A DNA stretch of 64,000 nucleotides from Lampropedia puyangensis (GTDB taxonomy: Bacteria > Pseudomonadota > Gammaproteobacteria > Burkholderiales > Burkholderiaceae_C), in NCBI RefSeq assembly GCF_004833285.1, contig NZ_STFG01000002.1, positions 186,001-250,000 of the forward strand, given 5' to 3'. Position 1 is the stretch's first letter; each line of letters begins with the position of its first letter. The notes under the pieces were generated by a model that was not told where the DNA came from, did not search any database, and saw nothing but the letters and a program-made list of their open reading frames with translations. The position numbers were made by a program, and so were the translations under genes. Positions 37,722-46,126 of this stretch are shown here, piece by piece.

Positions 37722-38507
37722 ATGTCTTGTTCCCGTCGTTTTGCATTGCGTTCGACCGCAGTGGCCCTGGCTGGTCTGGGTTTAAGCTTGGCAGCTTTGA
37801 GTGTGCATGCAGAGACCATTACTGTGTCTGCCGCGGCTAGTCTGACTGATGCGTTCAAAGAGATTGCCAGTCACTATGAAAGCCAGCATCCGGGTGACAA
37901 GGTGCAGCTGAACTTTGGGGCATCAGGTACTTTGCTCCAGCAAATCGATAAAGGCGCACCTGTGGATGTGTTTGCCAGTGCGGATGAAGCCACGATGGAC
38001 AAAGCTGCAGCCAATGGCTTGGTGGTGGAGGGAACACGGGCCACTTTTGTGCGCAACACATTGGTGTTGATTCAGCCCATCGCAGCGACGCAGGCCATTG
38101 ATTCGCTGGCCGCCTTGCAGGCAGAAAGTGTCAAACGCGTCGCCGTAGGCAACCCCGATAGCGTGCCAGTTGGTCGTTACACCAAGGCGTCATTACAGGC
38201 TGCGCAGCAATGGGATACGCTGCAGCCCAAAGTGATCTTGACGCAAAACGTGCGCCAGTCGTTGGACTATGTGGCGCGTGCAGAGGTGGATGCAGGCTTT
38301 GTGTACGGCTCAGATGCGGCTCTGTTCAAAGACAAGGTCAAGATCAGCTACACCGTGCCCGTTGAAAAGCCCGTGACGTACCCGATTGCGGTGATTAAAA
38401 GCGGTGGCCAGACAGAGGGGGCCAAACGCTTTATTGAGACCGTCACATCTACGTATGGCCAAGACGTGCTGGCCCGCTTTGGATTCGAGCCAGCTGCTGC
38501 ACGTTGA
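37722..38507 (+). CDS. modA: Molybdate-binding periplasmic protein ModA
   Basis: The periplasmic receptor of the high-affinity molybdate ABC transporter. The 261-residue precursor has a signal peptide to about residue 30 (SVHA) and the family start ETITVSAAASLTDAFKEIA. Molybdate ligands lie in SAAASL, GASGTL and the later NVRQSLDYV region. First gene of modABC, with modB starting 60 bp after its stop. A candidate ModE box precedes it. Confidence 0.96.
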   Translation: MSCSRRFALRSTAVALAGLGLSLAALSVHAETITVSAAASLTDAFKEIASHYESQHPGDKVQLNFGASGTLLQQIDKGAPVDVFASADEATMDKAAANGLVVEGTRATFVRNTLVLIQPIAATQAIDSLAALQAESVKRVAVGNPDSVPVGRYTKASLQAAQQWDTLQPKVILTQNVRQSLDYVARAEVDAGFVYGSDAALFKDKVKISYTVPVEKPVTYPIAVIKSGGQTEGAKRFIETVTSTYGQDVLARFGFEPAAAR

Positions 38508-38567
38508 CATGATCAGCTGCTATTGCGTCGGGTGTAGAGGCGTGGGTTCGTGTGCGCAGGAGTGGGC

Positions 38568-39269
38568 GTGAACTGGTCTGATTTATCGCTATGGGCCGAT
38601 GTGCTCACGCCGTTGTGGCTGTCGCTGAAAGTCGCTTTTTGGGCAACACTGATTGCGAGTGTCTTGGGCGTGGGGCTGGGGTTGTACCTAGCTAAGAGTA
38701 GGTTATGGTTGCGCAACGTGCTCGATACCTTGTGTACGTTGCCGATGGTGTTGCCGCCCACCGTGCTGGGGTATTACTTGTTGGTGGTGTTTGGAAGTCA
38801 GGGGGCGATGGGGCGCTGGCTTAAAGACAGCTTTGATATCAACTTGATCTTCAGCCTCGCTGGTGCCACCGTGGCGGCTACCGTGGTCAGTTTTCCTTTG
38901 GTGTTTAAGCCAGCACGTGCTGCCTTTGAATCGATTGACCCCGAGCTGGAGCAAGCCGCGCGTGTGTTGGGTGTGCGCGAGTGGGGTATTTTGCTGCGGG
39001 TGAGCTTGCCACTGGCTTGGCGCGGCATCATGGCCGGGATCATGTTGGGGTTTGTGCGCGCCTTGGGCGAGTTTGGCGCCACATTGATGATTGCAGGCAG
39101 CATTCCTGGCAAAACGCAAACCCTCTCGATTGCCATTTATGAGGCAGTGCAAGCGGGGCGCGATGGGGTGGCCAATATCCTGGCGCTGGTCATTTCGGTG
39201 GTGTGTATTGGTCTCTTGTTGCTGGCAACATGGTTAACACCAGGCCGCAGAAGAGCACGGGGAGAGTGA
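38568..39269 (+). CDS. modB: Molybdate ABC transporter permease ModB
   Basis: The inner-membrane channel of the molybdate transporter, about 233 residues with five or six helices and the cytoplasmic coupling loop LEQAARVLGVREWGILLRVSLP. I chose the GTG at 38568 because an AGGAG site lies 5 nt before it; the frame opens at a GTG at 38550. The stop is 2 bp before the modC ATG. Confidence 0.93.
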   Translation: MNWSDLSLWADVLTPLWLSLKVAFWATLIASVLGVGLGLYLAKSRLWLRNVLDTLCTLPMVLPPTVLGYYLLVVFGSQGAMGRWLKDSFDINLIFSLAGATVAATVVSFPLVFKPARAAFESIDPELEQAARVLGVREWGILLRVSLPLAWRGIMAGIMLGFVRALGEFGATLMIAGSIPGKTQTLSIAIYEAVQAGRDGVANILALVISVVCIGLLLLATWLTPGRRRARGE

Positions 39270-39271
39270 GC

Positions 39272-39955
39272 ATGCCACTCTGGTGTGATTTGGATGTGAG
39301 GAAAAGCCTGCATACCGCAGGTCGGACGTTTGAGTTCGATGTGCAGTTGCAAACTGATGTCCCTCGCATCGCTTTGATGGGGCCATCGGGTATTGGCAAG
39401 ACGATGGTGTTACAAGCCATTGCTGGATTGATCCGACCAGATGCAGGACATATCCGACTGAGTGAGCACGTGCTGTTTTCTGCTGCTGATCGTGTCAGTC
39501 TGGCGCCGCAGGAGCGGCGTGTAGGGTATTTGTTTCAGAACTATGCACTGCTGCCGCATTTGACGGCATTGAGCAACGTGGGCTTTGGTCTGCGTCGTGG
39601 CGCATGGGGGTTTTTGACCCGGTCACAAAAAGACCAGGCAATGTATTGGCTGGAAAAATTCCAACTAGGGCATTTGGCTGGGCAATATCCCCATACCTTG
39701 TCTGGTGGCCAGCAGCAGCGCTTGGCCTTGGCGCGTTTAGCGATTCTCAAACCGCGCGTGTTGTTGCTCGATGAACCTTTTTCTGCTTTGGATCCGCATT
39801 TGCGACAAAGCATGCGGGAAGAGGTGGCGCGCTTGCTTCACGATTTGCACATTCCCCTCATCATGGTGTCTCACGATGAAGAGGATCGTGTTGCGCTTGA
39901 TGCGGAGGTTGTGCGACTAGGGCAGGTCAATGGGCGTACCGTGAGGGTGTCTTAG
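39272..39955 (+). CDS. modC: Molybdate ABC transporter ATP-binding protein ModC, lacks Mop domain
   Basis: The ATPase of modABC. At 227 residues it holds the nucleotide-binding domain only: Walker A GPSGIGKT at 37-44, signature LSGGQQQR, Walker B VLLLDEPFSA and switch histidine MVSHDEED. E. coli ModC is about 350 residues with a C-terminal TOBE/Mop regulatory part that is absent here. A stand-alone Mop protein is encoded at 49143-49355. The in-frame extension to 39203 overlaps modB and is not used. Confidence 0.92.
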   Translation: MPLWCDLDVRKSLHTAGRTFEFDVQLQTDVPRIALMGPSGIGKTMVLQAIAGLIRPDAGHIRLSEHVLFSAADRVSLAPQERRVGYLFQNYALLPHLTALSNVGFGLRRGAWGFLTRSQKDQAMYWLEKFQLGHLAGQYPHTLSGGQQQRLALARLAILKPRVLLLDEPFSALDPHLRQSMREEVARLLHDLHIPLIMVSHDEEDRVALDAEVVRLGQVNGRTVRVS

Positions 39956-39993
39956 TCCGTGTTTGGGATCTGCACGCAGCGCGACTAGGTGGG

Positions 39994-40014
39994 GATCGTA
40001 AGCACGTTCTTAGA
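39994..40014 (+). repeat. 21-bp repeated motif, copy 1
   Basis: GATCGTAAGCACGTTCTTAG plus A. A copy with 19 of 21 identical bases lies at 56454-56474 and a partial copy at 49392-49405. It is followed directly by a hairpin at 40016-40038. It may be an insertion-element end or a dispersed repeat. Confidence 0.55.
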
Positions 40015-40015
40015 G

Positions 40016-40038
40016 CCTGTTCGAAGTCTTTGAACAGG
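40016..40038 (+). terminator. Hairpin after modC
   Basis: CCTGTTC/GAACAGG stem with a 9-nt loop just beyond modC. There is no T-run, so termination is uncertain; the hairpin may belong to the repeated element next to it. Confidence 0.4.
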
Positions 40039-40123
40039 CGAAAGTTTCTGTCGTCTCTTGGCATTCGTGTTATGGGGCGTCGTGTGTTGCCACGTCTTTA
40101 TGGCGTGGCCTTTTTATGTTTTC

Positions 40124-40147
40124 CGCTATGTTTAATTGGATATATCG
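40124..40147 (+). promoter_or_regulatory. Candidate ModE box upstream of the TonB-dependent receptor
   Basis: CGCTATGTT-N6-GATATATCG spans 24 bp. The flanks extend the palindrome as TCCGCTATGT and ATATATCGGA (8 of 10 paired). It matches about 13 of 16 fixed positions of CGnTATATA-N6-TATATAnCG, better than the box at modA. It lies about 70 bp before the receptor ATG. No Fur-like box was seen in this region. Confidence 0.65.
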
Positions 40148-40218
40148 GAAGTAAGTGTAGGTGTGCTGCAGCGGTTGTGCATGGCAGCGTCATTGATTGA
40201 AAACGGAGAAAGAAAACC

Positions 40219-42327
40219 ATGAAGAAACACAGTATTGCGCTTGCGGTTTTGGCGCAGTTGGGGGCGTTGTCGCTGGCATATGGGCAGTCCAGTATGACGG
40301 AGGAACCCGCTGCGCAGGAGCAAGCCAAAAAGGCCAGTAGTGCAGCGCCAACAGCGGGAATGTTCACGCTGGGTGAGATCACCGTACAAGCACCCTCGAA
40401 AGACACGCTATTGCCTACCAGCAGCATTTTGACGCAGCAAGCATTGCGGACACAGAACCAAGAAACCGTTGGCAATGCGCTGAATTTGCTGCCGGGCGTA
40501 CACGCTGCGTATTCTGGGTCACGCGGAGAGCAACTGTTTTATGTGCGCGGCTTTGATCGCTTGCAAGTGCCTGTGTATATCGATGGCATCCCTACCTATG
40601 TTCCATACGATGGGCGCATTGACCTTGGGCATTTCACCACGTTTGATCTGTCTCGAGTTGAGGTGGCTAAAGGTTTTTCTTCGCTGATCTACGGCCCTAA
40701 TGCATTGGGCGGGGCTGTGAATTTGATCACGCGTCGGCCCGTTCAATCTTTTGAAGGGGAGGTGGGCGCTGGCATCGGTTTGAATGATGATGGAGATGCC
40801 AATAATTACCGGGCCTATGCCAATCTGGGTGGCAAGCAAGAGCAGTGGTGGTACCAAGTGGGCGCGTCCTACCTCAAAAGTGACAGCTTTGATTTGCCTG
40901 GTGATTTCCAGCCACGCAACGTACAGCAAGGCAAAGGTGAGCGTGAGAACAGCCGCCACAAAGACCAGAAACTCAGCGTGAAGCTTGGTTTGACACCTAA
41001 CGCGACCGATGAGTACGTTGTCGGTGTGGTGCGCCAGGAAGGAGAAAAAGGCCAGCCTACCTACGCAGGGGCTTTGCCTTTGAGTGGCTCAGGCTCAGGC
41101 ATGCGGGCGCGTTGGTGGCAATGGCCCCAATGGGACAAGACCAGCTACTTCTTCACCAGCCAGACCGAAATCAATCCGCTGTTGACGTTGCGCACACGCC
41201 TCTATCACGATCAATTTGAGAATACCTTGGTGGGCTATGACTACCGGAATGGGGTGGTAGGCAATGTCGGGTCAGGCTTTCCTAGCTACTATGATGATGA
41301 CACCACAGGGTTGTCATTAGAGGGCGATTTGCGTTTGAGTGAGCGCAATTTGCTGCGCGTGGCCTACCATTTCAAAGATGACGTGCACCGCTCCAGCGAC
41401 GATGGCACGCCTTGGACACATTTCAAAGACCGCACGCAATCGCTGGCGGCCGAGAATACGTTTGAAGTGAACGACACCTTGAGCGTAGTGGCGGGGTTGT
41501 CGTACAACGAGCGCAAGAGTCTATCGACACGCAACTACGGCACGAACGCCGCATCGCCTGCCACACCTTCGCTGTACAACGAGCCCAAAGGTGACAACAA
41601 CGCAGTGAACTACCAATTGGGTGTTTTTCAGGCGCTTGGTGAGGCCGGGCAATGGGGCCAGTTGCGTGCCAGCTTTGCCAACAAAACGCGTTTTGCCACG
41701 ATGATGGAGCGCTACTCCACCCGTTTTGGCCGCGTCATTCCAAACCCCGATTTGAAAGCGGAGCGCGCGCGCCATTATGAAATTGGCTATAACGCTGCAA
41801 TTGCTGCAGGCTGGACATTGGATGCAGCACTCTTTCGCAGTGATGTGCGGGACTCGATCCAGACGGTGACGGTGCCGTCGAGCCAATGCAATGCCACGAC
41901 ATGCGATCAACCCCAGAACGTAGCGCGGGCGCGCCATGTTGGGGCTGAGTTGGGCCTGCAAGGCAGCGTGGGCGTGTGGGACTTCACTGGGAACTACACT
42001 TGGCTGCGACGTAAGAACGTGAGTAACCCAGCGGTGCTTGCTACCGATACACCGCGCCACAAACTGTTTGCCAGCGCCAGCTGGAACTATGCCGCATGGC
42101 AAATCACGGCAAGCACAGAAGCGGCCTCAAAGCGTTACTCTTCCTCTGATGGTGTGCAGGTTGCCAGTGGCTACGCGGTCTATCACCTCAAAGGCGTCTA
42201 CCGTTTTGCCAATGGAATGCAGCTCGAAGCAGGAGTGCGCAACATGGGTGACAAGCTCTACAGTTACAGTGAGGGCTATCCGATGGCTGGCCGTAATTAC
42301 TTTGTCAATGTGAATGTGCCGTTTTGA
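40219..42327 (+). CDS. TonB-dependent outer-membrane receptor, candidate molybdate/tungstate or metallophore uptake
   Basis: A 702-residue outer-membrane receptor: signal peptide 1-22, plug domain about 62-175 (ALNLLPGVHAAYSGSRGEQLFYVRGFD, VYIDGIPTY, RVEVAKGFSSLIYGPNALGGAVNLIT), then a 22-strand barrel ending in the terminal phenylalanine VNVNVPF. It leads a five-gene operon with DUF2478, a binding protein, a FecCD-type permease and an ATPase. General sequence alone would suggest a siderophore receptor. Location after modABC, the DUF2478 partner and the ModE-like box argue for molybdenum or tungsten. The TonB and ExbBD genes are at 10356-12473. Confidence 0.85.
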   Translation: MKKHSIALAVLAQLGALSLAYGQSSMTEEPAAQEQAKKASSAAPTAGMFTLGEITVQAPSKDTLLPTSSILTQQALRTQNQETVGNALNLLPGVHAAYSGSRGEQLFYVRGFDRLQVPVYIDGIPTYVPYDGRIDLGHFTTFDLSRVEVAKGFSSLIYGPNALGGAVNLITRRPVQSFEGEVGAGIGLNDDGDANNYRAYANLGGKQEQWWYQVGASYLKSDSFDLPGDFQPRNVQQGKGERENSRHKDQKLSVKLGLTPNATDEYVVGVVRQEGEKGQPTYAGALPLSGSGSGMRARWWQWPQWDKTSYFFTSQTEINPLLTLRTRLYHDQFENTLVGYDYRNGVVGNVGSGFPSYYDDDTTGLSLEGDLRLSERNLLRVAYHFKDDVHRSSDDGTPWTHFKDRTQSLAAENTFEVNDTLSVVAGLSYNERKSLSTRNYGTNAASPATPSLYNEPKGDNNAVNYQLGVFQALGEAGQWGQLRASFANKTRFATMMERYSTRFGRVIPNPDLKAERARHYEIGYNAAIAAGWTLDAALFRSDVRDSIQTVTVPSSQCNATTCDQPQNVARARHVGAELGLQGSVGVWDFTGNYTWLRRKNVSNPAVLATDTPRHKLFASASWNYAAWQITASTEAASKRYSSSDGVQVASGYAVYHLKGVYRFANGMQLEAGVRNMGDKLYSYSEGYPMAGRNYFVNVNVPF

Positions 42328-42403
42328 GCACATGCGATTGAGCACTTGTGATTAGCAATCAGCCAGCCTGCGCACCATTGACAAGACCCATGAAGGTAAA
42401 AAC

Positions 42404-43066
42404 ATGACATTCGCTTTAGCCGCTTTGGTGCACGACGGGCACGGCATTGCAGAGCCCGTGTTGCACGCCTTTGTTGCGCAATTGAAGGCGCAAGGTGTGC
42501 GTGTGCGCGGGTTGCTGCAACGCAGTGAGGTCGAGATGAGTGCTGCGGCAACTTTCGCTGTGCCTAGTCTGCAAGACGAGCCACAAGCCAGCGTGTGCCA
42601 GCGCCATATGGAACTCATCGATATTGATAACGGTGATTGCTACCGCATTTCGCAAGATTTAGGCAAAGGCTCAACGGCCTGTTGCCTGGACTCCGCGGGT
42701 GTGGTCGAGGCCAGTGTGGTATTGCGTCGGGCTTTGCAAGACCAGATGCAACGGCCTGCTTTGATCGTGGCCAATCGTTTTGGCAAGATTGAGGTGGAGG
42801 GCTCAGGCTTGCGCCAGGAAATGGCCGCTGCAGTAGAAGCGGGCGTGCCTTTGTTGACTGCGGTTGACCTGCGTTTTCTGGCTGAGTGGAAAGACTTTAC
42901 CGGTGACTTGGGGGTGATTTTGCCCCCAGATGTACCTGCTTTGCAGGGATGGTGGCAGACCTGCCAAGGTGCGAGTAAGGCGCTTGCAGTCATGCCTGCG
43001 GTCAGTGCAGATGGGGATCTGGCACCAACCGCGAGTCATGCTGTGCAGCAGTTCGGGGGCTTGTGA
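42404..43066 (+). CDS. DUF2478 family protein
   Basis: A 220-residue cytoplasmic protein resembling DUF2478, a family with a nucleotide-hydrolase-like fold usually found beside molybdenum transport genes. Seen: an N-terminal strand-loop ALVHDGHGIAEPVLHAF in place of a classic P-loop, the segment MELIDIDNGDCYRISQDLG, and IVANRFGKIEVEGSGLRQE near residue 125, all conserved in this family from memory. Its role is not known. The TGATG junction overlaps the binding-protein start, so it is translated with the transporter. Confidence 0.7.
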   Translation: MTFALAALVHDGHGIAEPVLHAFVAQLKAQGVRVRGLLQRSEVEMSAAATFAVPSLQDEPQASVCQRHMELIDIDNGDCYRISQDLGKGSTACCLDSAGVVEASVVLRRALQDQMQRPALIVANRFGKIEVEGSGLRQEMAAAVEAGVPLLTAVDLRFLAEWKDFTGDLGVILPPDVPALQGWWQTCQGASKALAVMPAVSADGDLAPTASHAVQQFGGL

Positions 43067-44157
43067 TGCAGCGTCGGGATTTTTTACACGCCACATTGGC
43101 TGCGGCCCTTGCCGCGTATACGGCGCCTGCTGCATGGGCGCGTGAATCGAAGCGGGCACCGTTGTTCGAGATTTTTGGCCATTTGCGGTCAGAGCCAGCA
43201 CGGGTTTTCGTCGCCGGTCCGCCTGCGGCGGTTTTGGTGGCGGCGTTGGCGCCTGAGAAGCTGCTAGGCTGGCCTTCGCGCATGTCCGATCAGGCACGGG
43301 TGATGCTTTCTGCCCCACTGGCTGCACTGCCTACAGTGGGCCGCTTAGGTGGGCGCGGCAGCTCCATCAGCACCGAGGCCTTGCTGGCATTGCGTCCTGA
43401 TGTGATTGTGGATGTGGGGTCGATCGACGATTACTACCGCTCGCAAGCACAGCGTACGGCCCAACAAACGGGCATTCCATATATTTTGGTTGATGGCCGG
43501 TTGCCAGAAACTGCTGAGCAATTGCGGCAGCTCGGCGCGGAGCTGGGCGTGTCTGAACGCGCACAACCCTTGGCCGCCTATGCACAGCAGACGTTGCAGC
43601 AGGCACAAGCCCTGCGGACGCAGTGGCAGCAGCAGCCTCCCCGGGTCTATTTGGCCCGCAGTGCAGATGGACTGGAGACTGGTTGGCAAGGCTCCATCAA
43701 TGCCGAGTTGCTGGAGTATTTAGGCGCACAGAATGTGGCGGCAACCCATGCCCAAACTGGTGAGGGCGGCACAGGCCCGGCAGGCAATGTGGGGCGCGTG
43801 TCGTTCGAACAGCTTCTGGCTTGGAATCCTGATCTTATCGTCACCCAGGAAGCTGGGCTGGCGCAACGCCTGCGCGCAACACCGCTGTGGCGCAGCATCA
43901 AAGCCGTGCAAACCGGGCAAGTCTTGCAAGCCCCGCATGTTCCTTTTGGCTGGCTTGATGCGCCACCAGGGCCAAACCGTTTGATGGGGCTACGCTGGTT
44001 GACTTTGGCGCTGCAAGATTGGCGTGCCAGCCCAAGCAGCGCTGCGTCTGAGACCTTGCAAGCCCAGATTGAGCATGAAGCGCAAACGTTTTACCAGTTG
44101 TTCTATGGCATGCGCAATGGAGCGCAATGGCCAGCAGGAGCGTTGCCTTGGGCATGA
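43066..44157 (+). CDS. ABC transporter periplasmic binding protein, FepB/BtuF type
   Basis: A 363-residue class III (helical-backbone) binding protein. The N-terminus QRRDFLHATLAAALAA is a probable twin-arginine signal. Two TroA-like lobes follow, with LRPDVIVDVGSIDDYY near residue 110 and LAWNPDLIVTQEAGLA near 250. This fold binds iron-siderophores, cobalamin, haem or molybdate (the MolA protein of Haemophilus). The last choice is favoured by context. It overlaps DUF2478 by 1 bp and the permease by 4 bp. Confidence 0.85.
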   Translation: MQRRDFLHATLAAALAAYTAPAAWARESKRAPLFEIFGHLRSEPARVFVAGPPAAVLVAALAPEKLLGWPSRMSDQARVMLSAPLAALPTVGRLGGRGSSISTEALLALRPDVIVDVGSIDDYYRSQAQRTAQQTGIPYILVDGRLPETAEQLRQLGAELGVSERAQPLAAYAQQTLQQAQALRTQWQQQPPRVYLARSADGLETGWQGSINAELLEYLGAQNVAATHAQTGEGGTGPAGNVGRVSFEQLLAWNPDLIVTQEAGLAQRLRATPLWRSIKAVQTGQVLQAPHVPFGWLDAPPGPNRLMGLRWLTLALQDWRASPSSAASETLQAQIEHEAQTFYQLFYGMRNGAQWPAGALPWA

Positions 44158-45230
44158 GGCGGGGATCGACTGGGGCCGATAGTTCGGCCTCTCGCATGGG
44201 ACACACAAGCATTTCTGCTGTTGTGGTGCTGATCGCCGCATGGTGTTTTTGTGTGGCCGCTGTGGTGCTGAGTCTGTGTGTTGGGCAGTACCCGTTGTCT
44301 GTCGCCCAAGTTGTGCAGGTGCTATCGAGCAGTATTTGGGGGGGCACTGGTGTCCCTGTTGAAGAGGCTGCACGAATCGTCGTATGGGAAGTGCGCTTGC
44401 CGCGCGTATTAGCAGGTTTGGTTGTCGGCGCAGCCTTGGCGGCAGCAGGGGGCACGTACCAAGGCATGTTTCGCAATCCGTTGGTCTCGCCAGATATTTT
44501 GGGCGTCTCAGCCGGTGCAGGGTTGGGGGCTGCATGGGGTATCTCAATTGGCGCCTCGATGCTGGTGGTGCAAAGCATGGCGTTTGGGGGCGGTGTGCTG
44601 GCCGTGGCGTTGGTATGGTTGGCAGCGGCCACGGTGCGGCGGCACGACCCTGTGCTGGTGCTGGTGTTAGCCGGTATTGCGGTTGGCACTTTGCTGGGAG
44701 CTGGTGTAGCTTTGCTCAAAGTACTGGCTGACCCTTACACACAACTCTCCGCGATTACGTTTTGGTTATTAGGCGGCCTCAATGCCGTGACCTTGGCGGA
44801 TGTGCGAAGTACCGCGCCCATCATGCTGGTGGGTTTGCTGCCTTTGGTGTTGCTGCGTTGGCGCGTGAACATTCTGAGTTTGAGTGACGATGAAGCTCAG
44901 GCCTTGGGCGTGCATGTGCAGCGGTTGCGTTTGACCATGGTCGCAGCAGCCACCTTGATGACGGCTGCTGCAGTGTCTATTACTGGCATCATCGGTTGGG
45001 TTGGCTTGGTGGTGCCGCATGTGGCACGCTTGCTGGTGGGGCCAGAGTTTGGCCGTTTGCTGCCTGTAGCGATGTTGCTGGGGGCGGGCTTTGTGGTGTT
45101 GGCGGATACGCTTGCGCGCAGCACCGTGGGGATGGAATTGCCGCTTGGTGTGGTGACTGCGCTGGTGGGCGCTCCGGTGTTCTTGTGGTTGTTGGCCCGC
45201 AGTGGCAGGTGGAGTGCTGCAGATGGTTGA
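44154..45230 (+). CDS. FecCD/BtuC-type ABC permease
   Basis: A 358-residue inner-membrane permease with about ten helices. Family motifs are RLPRVLAGLVVGAALAAAGGTYQG, NPLVSPDILGVSAGAGLGA, FWLLGGLNAVTLADV and GIIGWVGLVVPHVARLLVGP. The ATG at 44154 overlaps the upstream stop (ATGA); an upstream in-frame start at 44127 is less likely. The type II importer class includes the molybdate importer MolB. Confidence 0.92.
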   Translation: MRRGSTGADSSASRMGHTSISAVVVLIAAWCFCVAAVVLSLCVGQYPLSVAQVVQVLSSSIWGGTGVPVEEAARIVVWEVRLPRVLAGLVVGAALAAAGGTYQGMFRNPLVSPDILGVSAGAGLGAAWGISIGASMLVVQSMAFGGGVLAVALVWLAAATVRRHDPVLVLVLAGIAVGTLLGAGVALLKVLADPYTQLSAITFWLLGGLNAVTLADVRSTAPIMLVGLLPLVLLRWRVNILSLSDDEAQALGVHVQRLRLTMVAAATLMTAAAVSITGIIGWVGLVVPHVARLLVGPEFGRLLPVAMLLGAGFVVLADTLARSTVGMELPLGVVTALVGAPVFLWLLARSGRWSAADG

Positions 45231-46059
45231 GCAAGCAACACCTTTGCCGGATTTTGCGCAATCAGGCGAATCATTGGAACAGTCCAGTATTGCGCGTGAG
45301 CCGATTCGGTTGCAGGCACAGCAGTTGGCTGTTGGGCATGGCCAGCGGATCGTAGCCCAGGGGATTGACTTGGATCTGGGCGCCGGTCAGATCACTGCGT
45401 TGTTGGGCCCCAATGGAGGTGGGAAAACCACCTTGTTTCGTACCTTGCTGGGTTTGCTGCCGCCGTTGGCGGGCGCCTTGCTGCTTGATGGCTTGCCCCT
45501 TGCGCAATGGCCTCGACGCCAATTGGCCCAGCGCATGGCGTATGTGCCGCAAGGGCAAACCCATGTGTTTACCTACACGGTGCTGGATACCGTCTTGATG
45601 GGGCGGGCTGCGCGGTTGGGGCCCTTGGCCCAACCGCGTCGACAAGATCGCGATATTGCGTGGCAATGTTTGGTGCAAATGGGCATTGCCGCATTGGCAC
45701 ATCGCAACCAGAACGAGATCAGCGGGGGTGAAAGGCAATTGGCACTGATCGCCCGTGCGTTGGCACAACAGCCTAGCTTGCTCATCATGGACGAGCCCAC
45801 CGCCAGTCTTGATTTTGGCAACCAACAGCGGGTACTTGATCAGATTCAAGTGCTGCGAAACGCAGGGATGGCCATTGTTCTTTCAACCCATCAACCAGAG
45901 CATGCGCTGCTGGTGGCTGATCAAATTGCCTTGCTGCACCAAGGTCGGTTAATTGGTCCAGGGCCAGCTCAAGCGATAGCCAATGCCGAAGAGCTGGCGC
46001 AAATTTATCGGGTGAGCCCTGCGCAAATTCGCAAACGCCTGGGATGGTTGTTGGGCTGA
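45223..46059 (+). CDS. FepC/BtuD-type ABC ATP-binding protein
   Basis: The ATPase of the type II importer, 278 residues. Walker A GPNGGGKTTLF lies at about 62-72, signature is ISGGERQLALIARAL, Walker B is LLIMDEPTASLD and the switch is STHQPEHAL. The start at 45223 overlaps the permease gene by 8 bp. It ends the receptor operon; the next gene faces the other way. Confidence 0.92.
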   Translation: MVEQATPLPDFAQSGESLEQSSIAREPIRLQAQQLAVGHGQRIVAQGIDLDLGAGQITALLGPNGGGKTTLFRTLLGLLPPLAGALLLDGLPLAQWPRRQLAQRMAYVPQGQTHVFTYTVLDTVLMGRAARLGPLAQPRRQDRDIAWQCLVQMGIAALAHRNQNEISGGERQLALIARALAQQPSLLIMDEPTASLDFGNQQRVLDQIQVLRNAGMAIVLSTHQPEHALLVADQIALLHQGRLIGPGPAQAIANAEELAQIYRVSPAQIRKRLGWLLG

Positions 46060-46126
46060 TTCGGTCGGGCGTTTGCTTTTACCCCTTTCTTTGCTGAGTG
46101 GCACTTCTCATAGCTTATGGGCACTG

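Noticed and set aside
40040-40218. Fur box before the TonB-dependent receptor
   Set aside because: No 19-bp palindrome like the one at 12905 is present; the palindrome found has ModE arms and spacing instead.
42803-43327. Minus-strand frame opposite DUF2478 and the binding protein
   Set aside because: Low-complexity shadow of two well-supported plus-strand genes.
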